Shown here in pieces: positions 8,921 through 17,550 of a stretch of 64,000 bases of DNA. A program made the position numbers and the translations under genes. The stretch's first letter is position 1; each line of letters starts with the position of its first letter. Source of the stretch: CADEFQ01 sp050249415 (GTDB lineage: Bacteria; Pseudomonadota; Gammaproteobacteria; Steroidobacterales; Steroidobacteraceae); NCBI GenBank assembly GCA_050249415.1, contig JBFWQO010000012.1:1-64000 (forward strand), read 5' to 3'. The notes under the pieces are model-generated. The model saw only the letters and a list, made by a program, of their open reading frames with translations, made no database searches and was not told where the DNA came from.

Positions 8921-9417
8921 ACGACCGCGCGGACGCCTTTACGCTGCGTGTGGCGCAGTCTGCCGACGATACCCCCATGGCCGCGATCATTCGCACGGTG
9001 ATGCCCGCCTTCGGCGCCTGCGGCGCGGGCTTTGCGATCAACGACCCGGAAGTGGACGGCATGAGCGCCGCGTACCGGCGGCCGCGTGCGGCCTACTACG
9101 TCGTCGAGGCCGGCGGCCGCGTGGTCGGCGGCGGCGGCATCGCGCCGCTCGACGGCGGGCCGTTCGGCACCTGCGAGCTGCGCAAGATGTATTTCCTGCC
9201 CGAAGCGCGCGGCCTCGGCGTCGGCGCGCGCCTGCTCGCGCGTTGCCTCGCCACGGCGCGCGGCTACGGCTACCGCGCCTGCTATCTCGAGACATTGACC
9301 GGCATGGACGCCGCACAGCGCCTCTACCACCGGGCGGGTTTCAGGAAAATCCCGGCCGCACTCGGCGCAACCGGCCACCACGGCTGCGACCGCTACTTCC
9401 TGCTCGAGTTTCCCTGA
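8917..9417 (+). CDS. GNAT family N-acetyltransferase
   Basis: 166 residues forming a single GNAT domain: beta strands carrying AAYYVVEAGGRVVGGGGIAPL, the acetyl-CoA loop region EARGLGVGARLLARCL (R/Q-x-x-G-x-G/A signature) and the C-terminal TGMDAAQRLYHRAGF. The substrate cannot be told from sequence. Starts on an ATGA overlap with the DUF2845 gene and ends 25 bases inside the 3' end of the convergent MATE gene. Confidence 0.85.
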   Translation: MNDRADAFTLRVAQSADDTPMAAIIRTVMPAFGACGAGFAINDPEVDGMSAAYRRPRAAYYVVEAGGRVVGGGGIAPLDGGPFGTCELRKMYFLPEARGLGVGARLLARCLATARGYGYRACYLETLTGMDAAQRLYHRAGFRKIPAALGATGHHGCDRYFLLEFP

Positions 9418-10766
9418 GCGGCCGCCACGGCGCGCCGCGCGACGTACCGGTAGCGCACGGACAGCAGCACCGCGCAGACCGTGAGCCCCGCGATCAGCCC
9501 CATCCACACCGCGCCGGCGCCCTGGCCGAGCACGACACCGAAGCCGTACGCGAGCGGAAACCCGATGAGCCAGTAGGCGACGACGTTCAGCACCATCGGC
9601 ACGCGAGCGTCCCTGAAGCCGCGCAGCGCACCCGCGGCGCCGACCTGCAGGCCATCGGCCACCTGGAATGCCGCCACGAAGGCAAGGAGCTGCGTCGCGA
9701 TCGCGAGCACCGCCGCATCCCCGGTATACGCGCCGGCGATCTGCCGGCGCAGCAGCAGCAGCACGAGCGCCGACATCGCCATGATCGCCACGCACAGCGC
9801 CATGCCGACCCAGCCCGCGCGACGCCCCGCGACGGCATCGCCGCGGCCGAGCTGGTGGCCGACGTGTATCGTCGTCGCCGAGTGCAGCGACAGCGGGATC
9901 ATGAACATCAGCGCGCCATAATTGATGGCGATGGCGTGGGCCGCGAGCACGGTCGGGCCGAACGCGCCGAGCATCAGTCCGGCTGACGCGAAGAGCCCGC
10001 CCTCGGCGAGCACGCTGCCGCTGATCGGCAGGCCGAGCGCGAGGATCGCGGCGAGACGCGCGCGGCTCGGCCACTCGAAGCGTCGCAACGGCGCAAAGGG
10101 CCGATAGCGGCGATGCCGCCGCACATGGACGGCGAGAAAGGCGAGCACCGTCCAGCTCGCGAGCGCGGTGCCGACCCCGCAACCGACCGCGCCGAGCGCG
10201 GGCAGCCCGAACTTGCCGTACATGAACACGTAATTGCCCGCGACGTTGGCGACGAACGCGAGAACCGCCGTGTACATGATCGGCCGGGTCCAGCCGATGC
10301 CTTCGCTCGCGAAGCGCAGCGCGAAAAACGCGAACATCGCGGGCACGCCACACGCGACCGCCCGTACATAGCGCGCCGCAAGGTCCGCGACGTCGGGCGG
10401 GATGTCGATCGCGAGCAGCACGGGTTCGGCGCAGAAGAGCGCGATCACGGTCACGAGAGCCAGCGCGAGCGACAGCCACAGGGCATTGCGCGCCAGGCTG
10501 CCGACCGCCTCGTCCTGCCCCGCGCCGTAGGCGTGCGCCACGGTCGGTGACAGCGCCATCAGCACGCCGAGCGCGCCGAGGTGGAAGAACGACACGAAAT
10601 TCGCGCCGACGGCCACCGCCGCGAGATCGCGGGCGCCGAGCCAGCCGGCCATGATCGTGTCGGCCGTGACCATGCCGGCCGTGGCGACATTGTTGATGAG
10701 CAACGGGCCGGCGAGCCGCGCGATCTTCGCGGCATCGCTGCGGGCCGGTGCGGGCGTTGCCGGCAT
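9393..10766 (-). CDS. MATE family efflux transporter (NorM type)
   Basis: 457 residues with about twelve hydrophobic segments and the internal duplication of MATE exporters (PLLINNVATAGMVTADTIMAGWLG in the first half, GLPISGSVLAEGGLF in the second). These proteins export cationic drugs or metabolites in exchange for Na+ or H+. The start at 10766 (MPATPAPARSD) is chosen over 10799 because a TAGAAT -10 candidate at 10803-10798 overlaps the longer start. Divergent from the thiolase gene and convergent with the acetyltransferase, overlapping it by 25 bases. Confidence 0.9.
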   Translation of the reverse strand: MPATPAPARSDAAKIARLAGPLLINNVATAGMVTADTIMAGWLGARDLAAVAVGANFVSFFHLGALGVLMALSPTVAHAYGAGQDEAVGSLARNALWLSLALALVTVIALFCAEPVLLAIDIPPDVADLAARYVRAVACGVPAMFAFFALRFASEGIGWTRPIMYTAVLAFVANVAGNYVFMYGKFGLPALGAVGCGVGTALASWTVLAFLAVHVRRHRRYRPFAPLRRFEWPSRARLAAILALGLPISGSVLAEGGLFASAGLMLGAFGPTVLAAHAIAINYGALMFMIPLSLHSATTIHVGHQLGRGDAVAGRRAGWVGMALCVAIMAMSALVLLLLRRQIAGAYTGDAAVLAIATQLLAFVAAFQVADGLQVGAAGALRGFRDARVPMVLNVVAYWLIGFPLAYGFGVVLGQGAGAVWMGLIAGLTVCAVLLSVRYRYVARRAVAAAQGNSSRK

Positions 10767-10797
10767 GCGGATTGGCTGACGAGGCGGTGGGCGTGGC

Positions 10798-10803
10798 ATT
10801 CTA
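10798..10803 (-). promoter_or_regulatory. -10 candidate TAGAAT of the MATE gene
   Basis: TAGAAT on the minus strand about 31 bases before the ATG at 10766, in the 44-base gap between divergent genes. The same hexamer precedes the S46 peptidase gene (18365-18370) and the small gene at 5821. It rules out the longer MATE start at 10799. Confidence 0.4.
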
Positions 10804-10810
10804 GCGCCCC

Positions 10811-12103
10811 ATGCTCGCCGGTCCAGCCATTCGACGGGTCGCCATCGTGGGCGGCCAACGTATCCCGTTCGCGAGGGCGCACGGTGCCTACGCCGCGGTC
10901 GGCAACCAGGAGATGCTCACCGCCGCGCTGCGGGCCGTGGTCGCGAAGTACGACCTCGCAGGCCAGCGTCTCGGCGATGTGATCGCGGGCGCCACGATCA
11001 AGCATTCGAAGGATTTCAATCTCGTGCGCGAGTGTGTACTGTCGAGCGAACTCGACCCGTACACGCCCGGGCTCGACCTGCAGCGGGCCTGCGGCACGAG
11101 CCTCGAAGCCGCGATCCTCGTCGCCAACAAGATCGCCCTCGGCCAGATCGACGTGGGCCTCGCCGGCGGCGTCGATTCGGTCAGCGACGTGCCGATCGTC
11201 TATCCGCGCTCGTACCGCGAGAAGCTGTTGCGCAGCTATCGCGGCCGCAGCTTCGGCCAGCGCATCGCGCCGTTCTTCAGCCTGCGTCCACGTGACTTCA
11301 AGCCGGTGATGCCCGCGGTCGTCGAACCGCGCACGGGACTGTCGATGGGCGAGCACTGCGAGCAGATGGCGAAGACCTGGCACATCACGCGCGAGGCGCA
11401 GGACAGCCTCGCGCTCGGGAGCCACCGCAAGGCGGCGGCGGCCTGGAAGGACGGTTTCTACACCGATCTCGTCGTCGACTTCGAGGGTCTCGCAACCGAC
11501 AACAACATCCGCGCCGATACCTCGCTCGAGAAGCTCGCGAAGCTCGCGCCGTCGTTCGACCGCTCGCCCGCCGGCACGCTCACGGCCGGCAACAGCACGC
11601 CGCTCACCGACGGCGCCTCCGCCGTGCTGCTCGCGTCGGAGGAATGGGCGCGCGCGCGCAAGCTCCCGGTGCTCGCGTGGCTCGCCTTCGGCAAGGCCTG
11701 GGCGGTCGACTACGTGGGCGGCCAGGAGGGGTTGCTGATGGCGCCCGCCTACGCCGTTCCCGCCATGCTGAAGGACGCCGGCCTCACGCTGCAGGACTTC
11801 GACTTCTACGAGATCCACGAGGCGTTCGAGGCGCAGGTGCTGTGTACGCTCGCCGCATGGGAATCCGCGGACTACTGCCGCGAGCGCCTCGGTCTCGATC
11901 GCCCGCTCGGCAGCATCGATCGCGCCCGGCTCAATGTGAAGGGCGGCAGTGTCGCGATCGGCCACCCGTTCGCCGCGACCGGCACCCGCATCGTGGCGAG
12001 CCTCGCGAAGCTGCTCGCACAGAGCCCCGGCACGAAGCGCGGCCTCATTTCGGTGTGCACGGCGGGCGGCATGGGGGTGACGGCGATCCTCGAGCGCGCG
12101 TAG
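10811..12103 (+). CDS. acetyl-CoA acyltransferase (thiolase, FadI-like)
   Basis: 430 residues, full length for a degradative-type thiolase: cleaves 3-ketoacyl-CoA with CoA, or makes acetoacetyl-CoA in reverse. The acylated cysteine is Cys94 in QRACGTSLEA; His385 (GHPFAATGTR) and the second active cysteine Cys416 (CTAGGMG) are present. The wording of the first motif and the overall length fit the FadI/long-chain branch more than biosynthetic PhaA. No FadJ partner follows; the next gene belongs to homogentisate breakdown and has its own promoter. Divergent from the MATE gene. Confidence 0.9.
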   Translation: MLAGPAIRRVAIVGGQRIPFARAHGAYAAVGNQEMLTAALRAVVAKYDLAGQRLGDVIAGATIKHSKDFNLVRECVLSSELDPYTPGLDLQRACGTSLEAAILVANKIALGQIDVGLAGGVDSVSDVPIVYPRSYREKLLRSYRGRSFGQRIAPFFSLRPRDFKPVMPAVVEPRTGLSMGEHCEQMAKTWHITREAQDSLALGSHRKAAAAWKDGFYTDLVVDFEGLATDNNIRADTSLEKLAKLAPSFDRSPAGTLTAGNSTPLTDGASAVLLASEEWARARKLPVLAWLAFGKAWAVDYVGGQEGLLMAPAYAVPAMLKDAGLTLQDFDFYEIHEAFEAQVLCTLAAWESADYCRERLGLDRPLGSIDRARLNVKGGSVAIGHPFAATGTRIVASLAKLLAQSPGTKRGLISVCTAGGMGVTAILERA

Positions 12104-12144
12104 CGCACCGCAGTGCCGGCCGCGGCGTTGCCGCAGTGCGGCGC

Positions 12145-12173
12145 TTGCAGTTGGTTTCATCTGAAACTAATGT
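12145..12173 (+). promoter_or_regulatory. hmgA promoter with embedded palindromic operator
   Basis: TTGCAG (12145-12150) and TAATGT (12168-12173) are separated by exactly 17 bases. The spacer and -10 edge carry a 20-base near-palindrome at 12151-12170 with core GTTTCA-TC-TGAAAC (8 of 9 arm pairs match). The site would block RNA polymerase when bound, as expected for a MarR- or IclR-type repressor of homogentisate genes. No regulator gene is adjacent. TAATGT lies 7 bases before the ATG. Confidence 0.6.
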
Positions 12174-12180
12174 CGCGGCC

Positions 12181-13308
12181 ATGAAACGCTACATCGGTTT
12201 TCCCCGGGTCGAAGGTATCGCGTCACGGCAGGCGCACGCCGACCTGCCGCCCGGCACCTACGAACGCGAGATCAGCAAGGAAGGGTTCTTCGGGCCGGCC
12301 GCGCATCTCTATCACCGCCACCCGCCGACCGCCTGGGAGAGCTTCGAGGGACCGCTGCGACCGCACGCGTTCGACCTCACGAAGATCGCCGCCCCGGCCG
12401 CGTCCCCGTGGGATGCGCCGCAGGTGCTCGGCAACGCGTCGGTGAAGATGCGCTGGTGGAATGCCGCGGGCGCCATGCCCGCGCTCGCGCGCAACGCCGA
12501 CGGCGACGAGTTGCTGTTCATCCACCGCGGGCACGCGGCCCTTTTCTGCGACTACGGCCACCTCGACATCGAAGCGGGCGATTATGTGCTGCTGCCGCGC
12601 GGCACCCTGTGGCGGCTCGAGTGCGCCGGGCCGGTGGCGGCGCTGCTGATCGAGGCGACCAACAGCAGCTATACGCTGCCCGATCGCGGGCTGCTCGGGC
12701 CGCACGCGCTGTTCGACCCGGCGATCCTCGATGTGCCGCGCATCGATGCGGCGTTCATCGCGCAGCAGTCGGACGACACGCCGTGGCGTGTCGAAGTCAA
12801 GCGGCGCGGCGCACGCTCGGTGATCGGCTTTCCGTTCAACCCGCTCGACGCCGTCGGCTGGCACGGCGACCTCGCGCCGGTGCGCCTGAACGTGCGCGAC
12901 ATCCGCCCGCTCCTGAGCCACCGCTACCACCTGCCGCCGTCGGCGCACTCCACGTTCCTCGGCGAGCGCTTCGTCGTGTGTACCTTCGTGCCACGGCCGT
13001 TCGAAACGGATCCCGGGGCCCTCAAGGTGCCGTTCTTCCACAACAACGACGACTACGACGAAGTCATCTTCTATCACGCGGGCCAGTTCTTCAGCCGCGA
13101 CAACATCCGTCCCGGCATGGTCACGCTGCACCCCGCGGGCTTTACGCACGGACCGCACCCGAAGGCGCTGCGCAACATGACCGAACAGTCGAAGCCCGGC
13201 ACCGACGAGGTCGCCGTGATGATCGACACGCGCGATCCGCTCGACATCGCTCCCGCCGCGAACGACGTCGCGTGGGCGGGTTACGTCGACAGCTGGAGAT
13301 CGCCGTGA
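12181..13308 (+). CDS. hmgA: homogentisate 1,2-dioxygenase (short bacterial form)
   Basis: 375 residues. Opens the ring of homogentisate to maleylacetoacetate with Fe(II) and O2 in tyrosine/phenylalanine breakdown. The start is the ATG at 12181 (MKRYIGFPRVEG); a longer in-frame extension lies inside the thiolase gene and is rejected. Cupin-like metal region: FFHNNDDYDEVIFYH (about 285-299) and LHPAGFTHGPHP (about 316-327) supply the His/Glu ligands. The next gene, a fumarylacetoacetate hydrolase, overlaps by four bases (GTGA) and supports the assignment. The protein is shorter than the about 430-residue canonical enzyme, as in a known bacterial subgroup. Likely repressor-controlled through the operator upstream. 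Confidence 0.85.
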   Translation: MKRYIGFPRVEGIASRQAHADLPPGTYEREISKEGFFGPAAHLYHRHPPTAWESFEGPLRPHAFDLTKIAAPAASPWDAPQVLGNASVKMRWWNAAGAMPALARNADGDELLFIHRGHAALFCDYGHLDIEAGDYVLLPRGTLWRLECAGPVAALLIEATNSSYTLPDRGLLGPHALFDPAILDVPRIDAAFIAQQSDDTPWRVEVKRRGARSVIGFPFNPLDAVGWHGDLAPVRLNVRDIRPLLSHRYHLPPSAHSTFLGERFVVCTFVPRPFETDPGALKVPFFHNNDDYDEVIFYHAGQFFSRDNIRPGMVTLHPAGFTHGPHPKALRNMTEQSKPGTDEVAVMIDTRDPLDIAPAANDVAWAGYVDSWRSP

Positions 13309-14285
13309 AGCTCGCGAGCCTGAGAAGCGGTCGCGACGGCCGCCTCGTCGTCGTGAGCCGCGACCTGGCGCGCTGTGTGGCGGCGGGCGACAGCGCACCG
13401 ACCCTGCAGGCGGCGCTCGACGATTGGGCGGCGACCGCACCGCGCCTCGCGCGACTCGCCGTGCAACTCGAGGCAGGGGCGGCGAGCGGCGCGCAGCCGT
13501 TCGATCCACGCGCGTGCGCGGCGCCGCTGCCGCGCGCCCACCACTGGGCCGACGGCAGCGCCTACGTGAACCATGTGGAGCTCGTGCGCCGCGCCCGCGG
13601 CGCGGAGATGCCGCCATCCTTCTGGACCGATCCGCTCATGTACCAGGGCGGCTCCGACGATTTCCTCGGCCCGATGGACGATGCCCCGTTCGCGAGCGAG
13701 GACCAGGGCATCGACCTCGAGGCGGAAGTCGCGGTGATCGTCGACGACGTGCCGATGCGTTGCACGGCGGAGGCAGCCGCCGGGCACATCCGCCTGCTGC
13801 TGCTCGTCAACGACTGGTCGCTCCGCCACCTGATTCCCGGCGAACTCGCCAAGGGCTTCGGCTTCTACCAGTCGAAGCCGGCCACGGCGTTCTCGCCGGT
13901 CGCGGTCACGCCCGATGAACTCGGCGATGCGTGGCAGGGCGGCAAGGTCCACCGGCCGCTCGTGAGCCACGTGAACGGTGCCGCCTTCGGCGCGCCGGAC
14001 GCGGGTGTCGACATGACTTTCAACTTCCCGCAGCTCATCGCGCACGCGGCGCGCACGCGGCGGCTCGGCGCGGGTGCGATCATCGGCTCGGGCACCGTCT
14101 CGAACGTCGACCGGAGCCGCGGCTCGAGCTGCCTCGCCGAGAAGCGTACGCTCGAGCTGATCGAAGCCGGCCAGCCCTCGACCCCGTTCCTGCGCTTCGG
14201 CGACCGGGTGCGCATCGAGATGTTCGATGCGGCGGGCCGCAGCATTTTCGGCGCGATCGACCAGCGCGTGGTTCCGGCCGGCTGA
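13305..14285 (+). CDS. fahA: fumarylacetoacetate hydrolase
   Basis: 326 residues from a GTG that overlaps the hmgA stop. Last step of tyrosine catabolism: fumarylacetoacetate to fumarate and acetoacetate. The FAH fold is visible from about residue 100: VNHVELVRRARGAE, then the metal-site region (GIDLEAEVAVIVDDVP) and LLLVNDWSLR, and near the end IIGSGTVSN with a serine-rich loop. The maleylacetoacetate isomerase (a zeta GST) needed between the two steps is not in this operon; the intact GST at 54977 is distant and not clearly of that class. Confidence 0.9.
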   Translation: MKLASLRSGRDGRLVVVSRDLARCVAAGDSAPTLQAALDDWAATAPRLARLAVQLEAGAASGAQPFDPRACAAPLPRAHHWADGSAYVNHVELVRRARGAEMPPSFWTDPLMYQGGSDDFLGPMDDAPFASEDQGIDLEAEVAVIVDDVPMRCTAEAAAGHIRLLLLVNDWSLRHLIPGELAKGFGFYQSKPATAFSPVAVTPDELGDAWQGGKVHRPLVSHVNGAAFGAPDAGVDMTFNFPQLIAHAARTRRLGAGAIIGSGTVSNVDRSRGSSCLAEKRTLELIEAGQPSTPFLRFGDRVRIEMFDAAGRSIFGAIDQRVVPAG

Positions 14286-14307
14286 CCACGGTATCCTGCA
14301 GCGTTCC

Positions 14308-14973
14308 ATGGGCGAGTTCACGACATTGATGGCCCGCGACGGCCACGAATTCCAGGCGTACCTGGCGGCGCCCGCAGGCACGCCCCGTGGCGCCGTCGTG
14401 GTCGTGCAGGAAATCTTCGGTGTCAACCCGCACATCCGCGCCGTCACCGACGCCTACGCCGCACAGGGCTACACCGCGATCGCGCCCGCGTTGTTCGACC
14501 GTGTCCGCCGCGGCATCGAACTCGGCTATACCGCCGAGACCATGCGCGAAGGCATGGGTTACCGCCAGCAGGTGAAACCCGCGCAGTTCCTGGCCGATGT
14601 GGCCGCCGCGCAGAACGCCGTCCGGGGCTCCGGCAAAGCCGGGATCGTCGGGTATTGCTGGGGCGGTACGGTCGCCTGGATCGCGGCCGGCGAGCTGCCC
14701 GTGGCGGCGGCCGCCTGCTACTACGGCGGCGGCATCGTGCAGCACCTCGACCGCACGCCGCAGTGCCCGGTGATCTGCCACTTCGGCGACCGGGACAGAC
14801 ACATCCCGTCTGCCGACATCGAACGGATCCGCGCCGCGCACCCGGCGGGCGTGTACTGCACGTATCTCGCGGATCACGGTTTCAATTGCACGGATCGCGC
14901 CGCGTACGACGCGCCGAGCGCCAGGCTCGCGCTCGAGCGCACGCTCGCTCTTTTCGCCGAGCATGTCGGCTGA
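14308..14973 (+). CDS. dienelactone hydrolase family protein
   Basis: 221 residues, alpha/beta hydrolase of the dienelactone hydrolase type (carboxymethylenebutenolidase-like). The catalytic triad is visible: Cys117 in GYCWGG, Asp161 (HFGDRD) and His190 (LADHGF). The ATG at 14308 is used; an earlier in-frame ATG lies inside fahA. It lies 22 bases after fahA and 17 bases before the aldehyde dehydrogenase gene, so it is likely part of the same operon. A role in aromatic breakdown is plausible from context, but the substrate is not determined. Confidence 0.85.
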   Translation: MGEFTTLMARDGHEFQAYLAAPAGTPRGAVVVVQEIFGVNPHIRAVTDAYAAQGYTAIAPALFDRVRRGIELGYTAETMREGMGYRQQVKPAQFLADVAAAQNAVRGSGKAGIVGYCWGGTVAWIAAGELPVAAAACYYGGGIVQHLDRTPQCPVICHFGDRDRHIPSADIERIRAAHPAGVYCTYLADHGFNCTDRAAYDAPSARLALERTLALFAEHVG

Positions 14974-14990
14974 CTCCCGGGGATCGCGCC

Positions 14991-16445
14991 ATGAAACTCA
15001 AAGACGGCTCGCTGCTGCGCCAGCAGTGTTACATCGACGGACGGTGGACGGGCGCGGATTCGAAGCGCACGGTCGACGTGAAAAACCCCGCGTCGGGCGC
15101 GCTGATCGGCACCGTCCCCGACATGGGAGCGGGCGAAACGCGCCGCGCGATCGAGGCGGCCTCGCGCGCGCTGCCCGCCTGGGCCGCGAAGACCGCGAAG
15201 GAACGCGCACTGGTCCTGCGGCGCTGGAGCGACCTGATGCTCGCGAACCAGGACGACCTCGCCACGCTGATGACGGCCGAGCAGGGCAAGCCGCTCGCGG
15301 AGTCGAAGGGCGAAATTGCCTACGCCGCATCGTTCCTCGAGTGGTTCGGTGAGGAAGGCAAGCGGCTCTATGGCGACGTGATCCCGGGGCACCAGCCCGA
15401 CAAGCGCATCCTGGTGCTGCGCCAGCCGGTCGGCGTGGTGGCCGCGATCACGCCGTGGAATTTCCCGTCGGCGATGATCACGCGCAAGGCCGGCCCCGCG
15501 CTCGCGGCGGGCTGCACGTTCGTGTGCAAGCCCGCCTCGCAGACGCCGTTTTCGGCGCTCGCGATGGCGGAACTCGCCGCACGCGCGGGCGTCCCGCCCG
15601 GTGTCCTCTGCATCGTCACCGGCAGCGCGACCGCGATCGGCGGTGAGATGACCTCGAACCCGATCGTGCGCAAGGTGACCTTCACGGGCTCGACCGACAT
15701 CGGCAAAAAACTGATGGCGCAGTGCGCGGGCACGTTGAAGAAGCTGTCGCTCGAGCTCGGCGGCAATGCGCCTTTCATCGTGTTCGACGACGCCGACCTC
15801 GACGCGGCCGTGCAGGGCGCGATCGCGAGCAAGTACCGCAACACCGGCCAGACCTGCGTTTGCGCGAACCGGCTGCTGGTGCAGGCAGGCGTGTACGACG
15901 CCTTCACCGCGAAGCTGGGCGAAGCCGTCGCGCTGCTGCGGGTCGGCGACGGCCTGAAGGGCGCCACCGACCAGGGCCCGCTGATCGATGCCAGGGCGCT
16001 CGCCAAGGTGGAGGAGCACATCAGCGACGCCGTGGCGAACGGCGCGCGCGTCGCCCTCGGCGGCAAGCGGCACGCGCTCGGCGGCACCTTCTTCGAGCCC
16101 ACGATCCTGACGGACGTCACGCCGAAGATGATGGTCGCACGCGAGGAGACGTTCGGACCGATCGCGCCGCTCTTTCGCTTCACGACCGAAGCGGAGGCGA
16201 TCGCGATGGCGAATGCGACCGAGTTCGGCCTCGCGGCCTATTTCTACACGCGCGACCTCGCGCGCTCATGGCGCGTGCAGGAAGGCCTCGAGTACGGCAT
16301 CGTCGGCGTCAACACCGGGATCATCTCGACCGAAGTGGCGCCGTTTGGCGGCATGAAGGAATCCGGCTTCGGCCGCGAGGGCTCGAAGTACGGCATACTC
16401 GATTACACGGAACTGAAGTACGTGTGTGTCGGCGGCATCGCCTGA
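14991..16445 (+). CDS. gabD: NAD(P)-dependent succinate-semialdehyde dehydrogenase
   Basis: 484 residues, standard length of the GabD family. Oxidises succinate semialdehyde (or a similar omega-carboxylic aldehyde) to the acid. Catalytic Cys289 (NTGQTCVCANR), general base Glu255 (LSLELGGNAPF), oxyanion Asn157 (TPWNFPSAM) and the C-terminal PFGGMKESGFGREGS motif are all present. It sits 17 bases after the hydrolase gene and 12 bases before hemH, probably one message. The exact aldehyde is inferred from family resemblance; context with hmgA/fahA leaves other semialdehydes possible. Confidence 0.88.
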   Translation: MKLKDGSLLRQQCYIDGRWTGADSKRTVDVKNPASGALIGTVPDMGAGETRRAIEAASRALPAWAAKTAKERALVLRRWSDLMLANQDDLATLMTAEQGKPLAESKGEIAYAASFLEWFGEEGKRLYGDVIPGHQPDKRILVLRQPVGVVAAITPWNFPSAMITRKAGPALAAGCTFVCKPASQTPFSALAMAELAARAGVPPGVLCIVTGSATAIGGEMTSNPIVRKVTFTGSTDIGKKLMAQCAGTLKKLSLELGGNAPFIVFDDADLDAAVQGAIASKYRNTGQTCVCANRLLVQAGVYDAFTAKLGEAVALLRVGDGLKGATDQGPLIDARALAKVEEHISDAVANGARVALGGKRHALGGTFFEPTILTDVTPKMMVAREETFGPIAPLFRFTTEAEAIAMANATEFGLAAYFYTRDLARSWRVQEGLEYGIVGVNTGIISTEVAPFGGMKESGFGREGSKYGILDYTELKYVCVGGIA

Positions 16446-16457
16446 CGAGGGGGTTAC

Positions 16458-17537
16458 ATGCCGAAGTACCAGGGCGCGCCCGCTGCGCCGCGCGATGGCA
16501 GCGGGCCCGTCGGCATCCTGCTCGTCAATTCGGGCACGCCGGATTCGGCCCGCGTGCGCGACATTCGCCGCTTCCTCGGCAACCTGCTCGGGGACCCGCG
16601 GGTCGTCGAGCTGCCGCGCTGGCTGTGGTTGCCGATCCTGCACGGCCTCATCCTGCCGCTGCGCCCGCTGCGCAGCGCGCGCAAGTACCGCGAGATGCAC
16701 GCGGCCGGTCGCTCGCCGCTGCGTGCGCTGTCCGATGCATTGCGCTCGGCCCTCGAGCAGGAACTCACGCGCCAATCCGGAGCGACCGCGCTCGTCGCGA
16801 CCGGCATGCTCTATTCGAGCCCGGCGGTGCGTGACGCGATACTCGGCCTCGTCGAACGCGGCGCGCGGCGCCTGCTCGTCGTGCCGCTCTTCCCGCAGTA
16901 CTGCGGCGTGACGACCGGCGCGGTCGTCGATGCGGTGGGCGAGGTGCTCGGCGGGCTGCGCTGGGTGCCCGAGGTTCGCTACGTCACCGATTACCACGAT
17001 CACGAGGACCACATCGAGGCGCTGCGCGCGACCGTCGCGGCGCACTGGGCGACGCACGGTCGCACCGGGCACCTGCTGATGTCGTGGCACGGCGTGCCGA
17101 GCGCGTATTGCGACAAGGGCGACCCGTACCACGGCCGCTGCCACGCGACGGCACAGCTCCTCGCCGATGCGCTCGGGCTGCGCGAGGGCGAGTGGAGCGT
17201 CGCGTTCCAGTCGCGCTTCGGCGGTGGCCAGTGGCTGCGCCCCTATACGGCGGGCGTACTCGAGTCACTGCCGTCGCGCGGCGTGCACACGGCGACCGTC
17301 GTGTGCCCGGGGTTCGCGATCGACTGCCTCGAAACGCTGCAGGAGATCGAGGTCGAGAATCGCGCGCGCTTCCTGCGCGCCGGCGGCACGAAACTCGATT
17401 ACGTGCCGGCGCTCAATGCGCGGCCCGAGCACGTGCAGGCGCTCACGCGGCTCATCGGCACGCACACGCGCGGCTGGGCCGAGCGCGCGGGCGCGCGGCC
17501 GTCGGGCAGCTTTCCGCGCGTCGTCTCGCTCAACTGA
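16458..17537 (+). CDS. hemH: ferrochelatase
   Basis: 359 residues. Inserts Fe2+ into protoporphyrin IX, last step of heme b synthesis, at the inner face of the membrane. Catalytic His211 in LMSWHGVP and Glu292 in CLETLQEIEVE are present, with VGILLVNSGTPD at the N-terminus and VPLFPQYCGVTTGA in the middle. A strong GAGGGGG ribosome site precedes the ATG. It is 12 bases downstream of gabD, an unusual place for hemH; it may have its own promoter inside gabD, which I cannot see. Confidence 0.95.
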   Translation: MPKYQGAPAAPRDGSGPVGILLVNSGTPDSARVRDIRRFLGNLLGDPRVVELPRWLWLPILHGLILPLRPLRSARKYREMHAAGRSPLRALSDALRSALEQELTRQSGATALVATGMLYSSPAVRDAILGLVERGARRLLVVPLFPQYCGVTTGAVVDAVGEVLGGLRWVPEVRYVTDYHDHEDHIEALRATVAAHWATHGRTGHLLMSWHGVPSAYCDKGDPYHGRCHATAQLLADALGLREGEWSVAFQSRFGGGQWLRPYTAGVLESLPSRGVHTATVVCPGFAIDCLETLQEIEVENRARFLRAGGTKLDYVPALNARPEHVQALTRLIGTHTRGWAERAGARPSGSFPRVVSLN

Positions 17538-17550
17538 GCTGCGGCCACAC

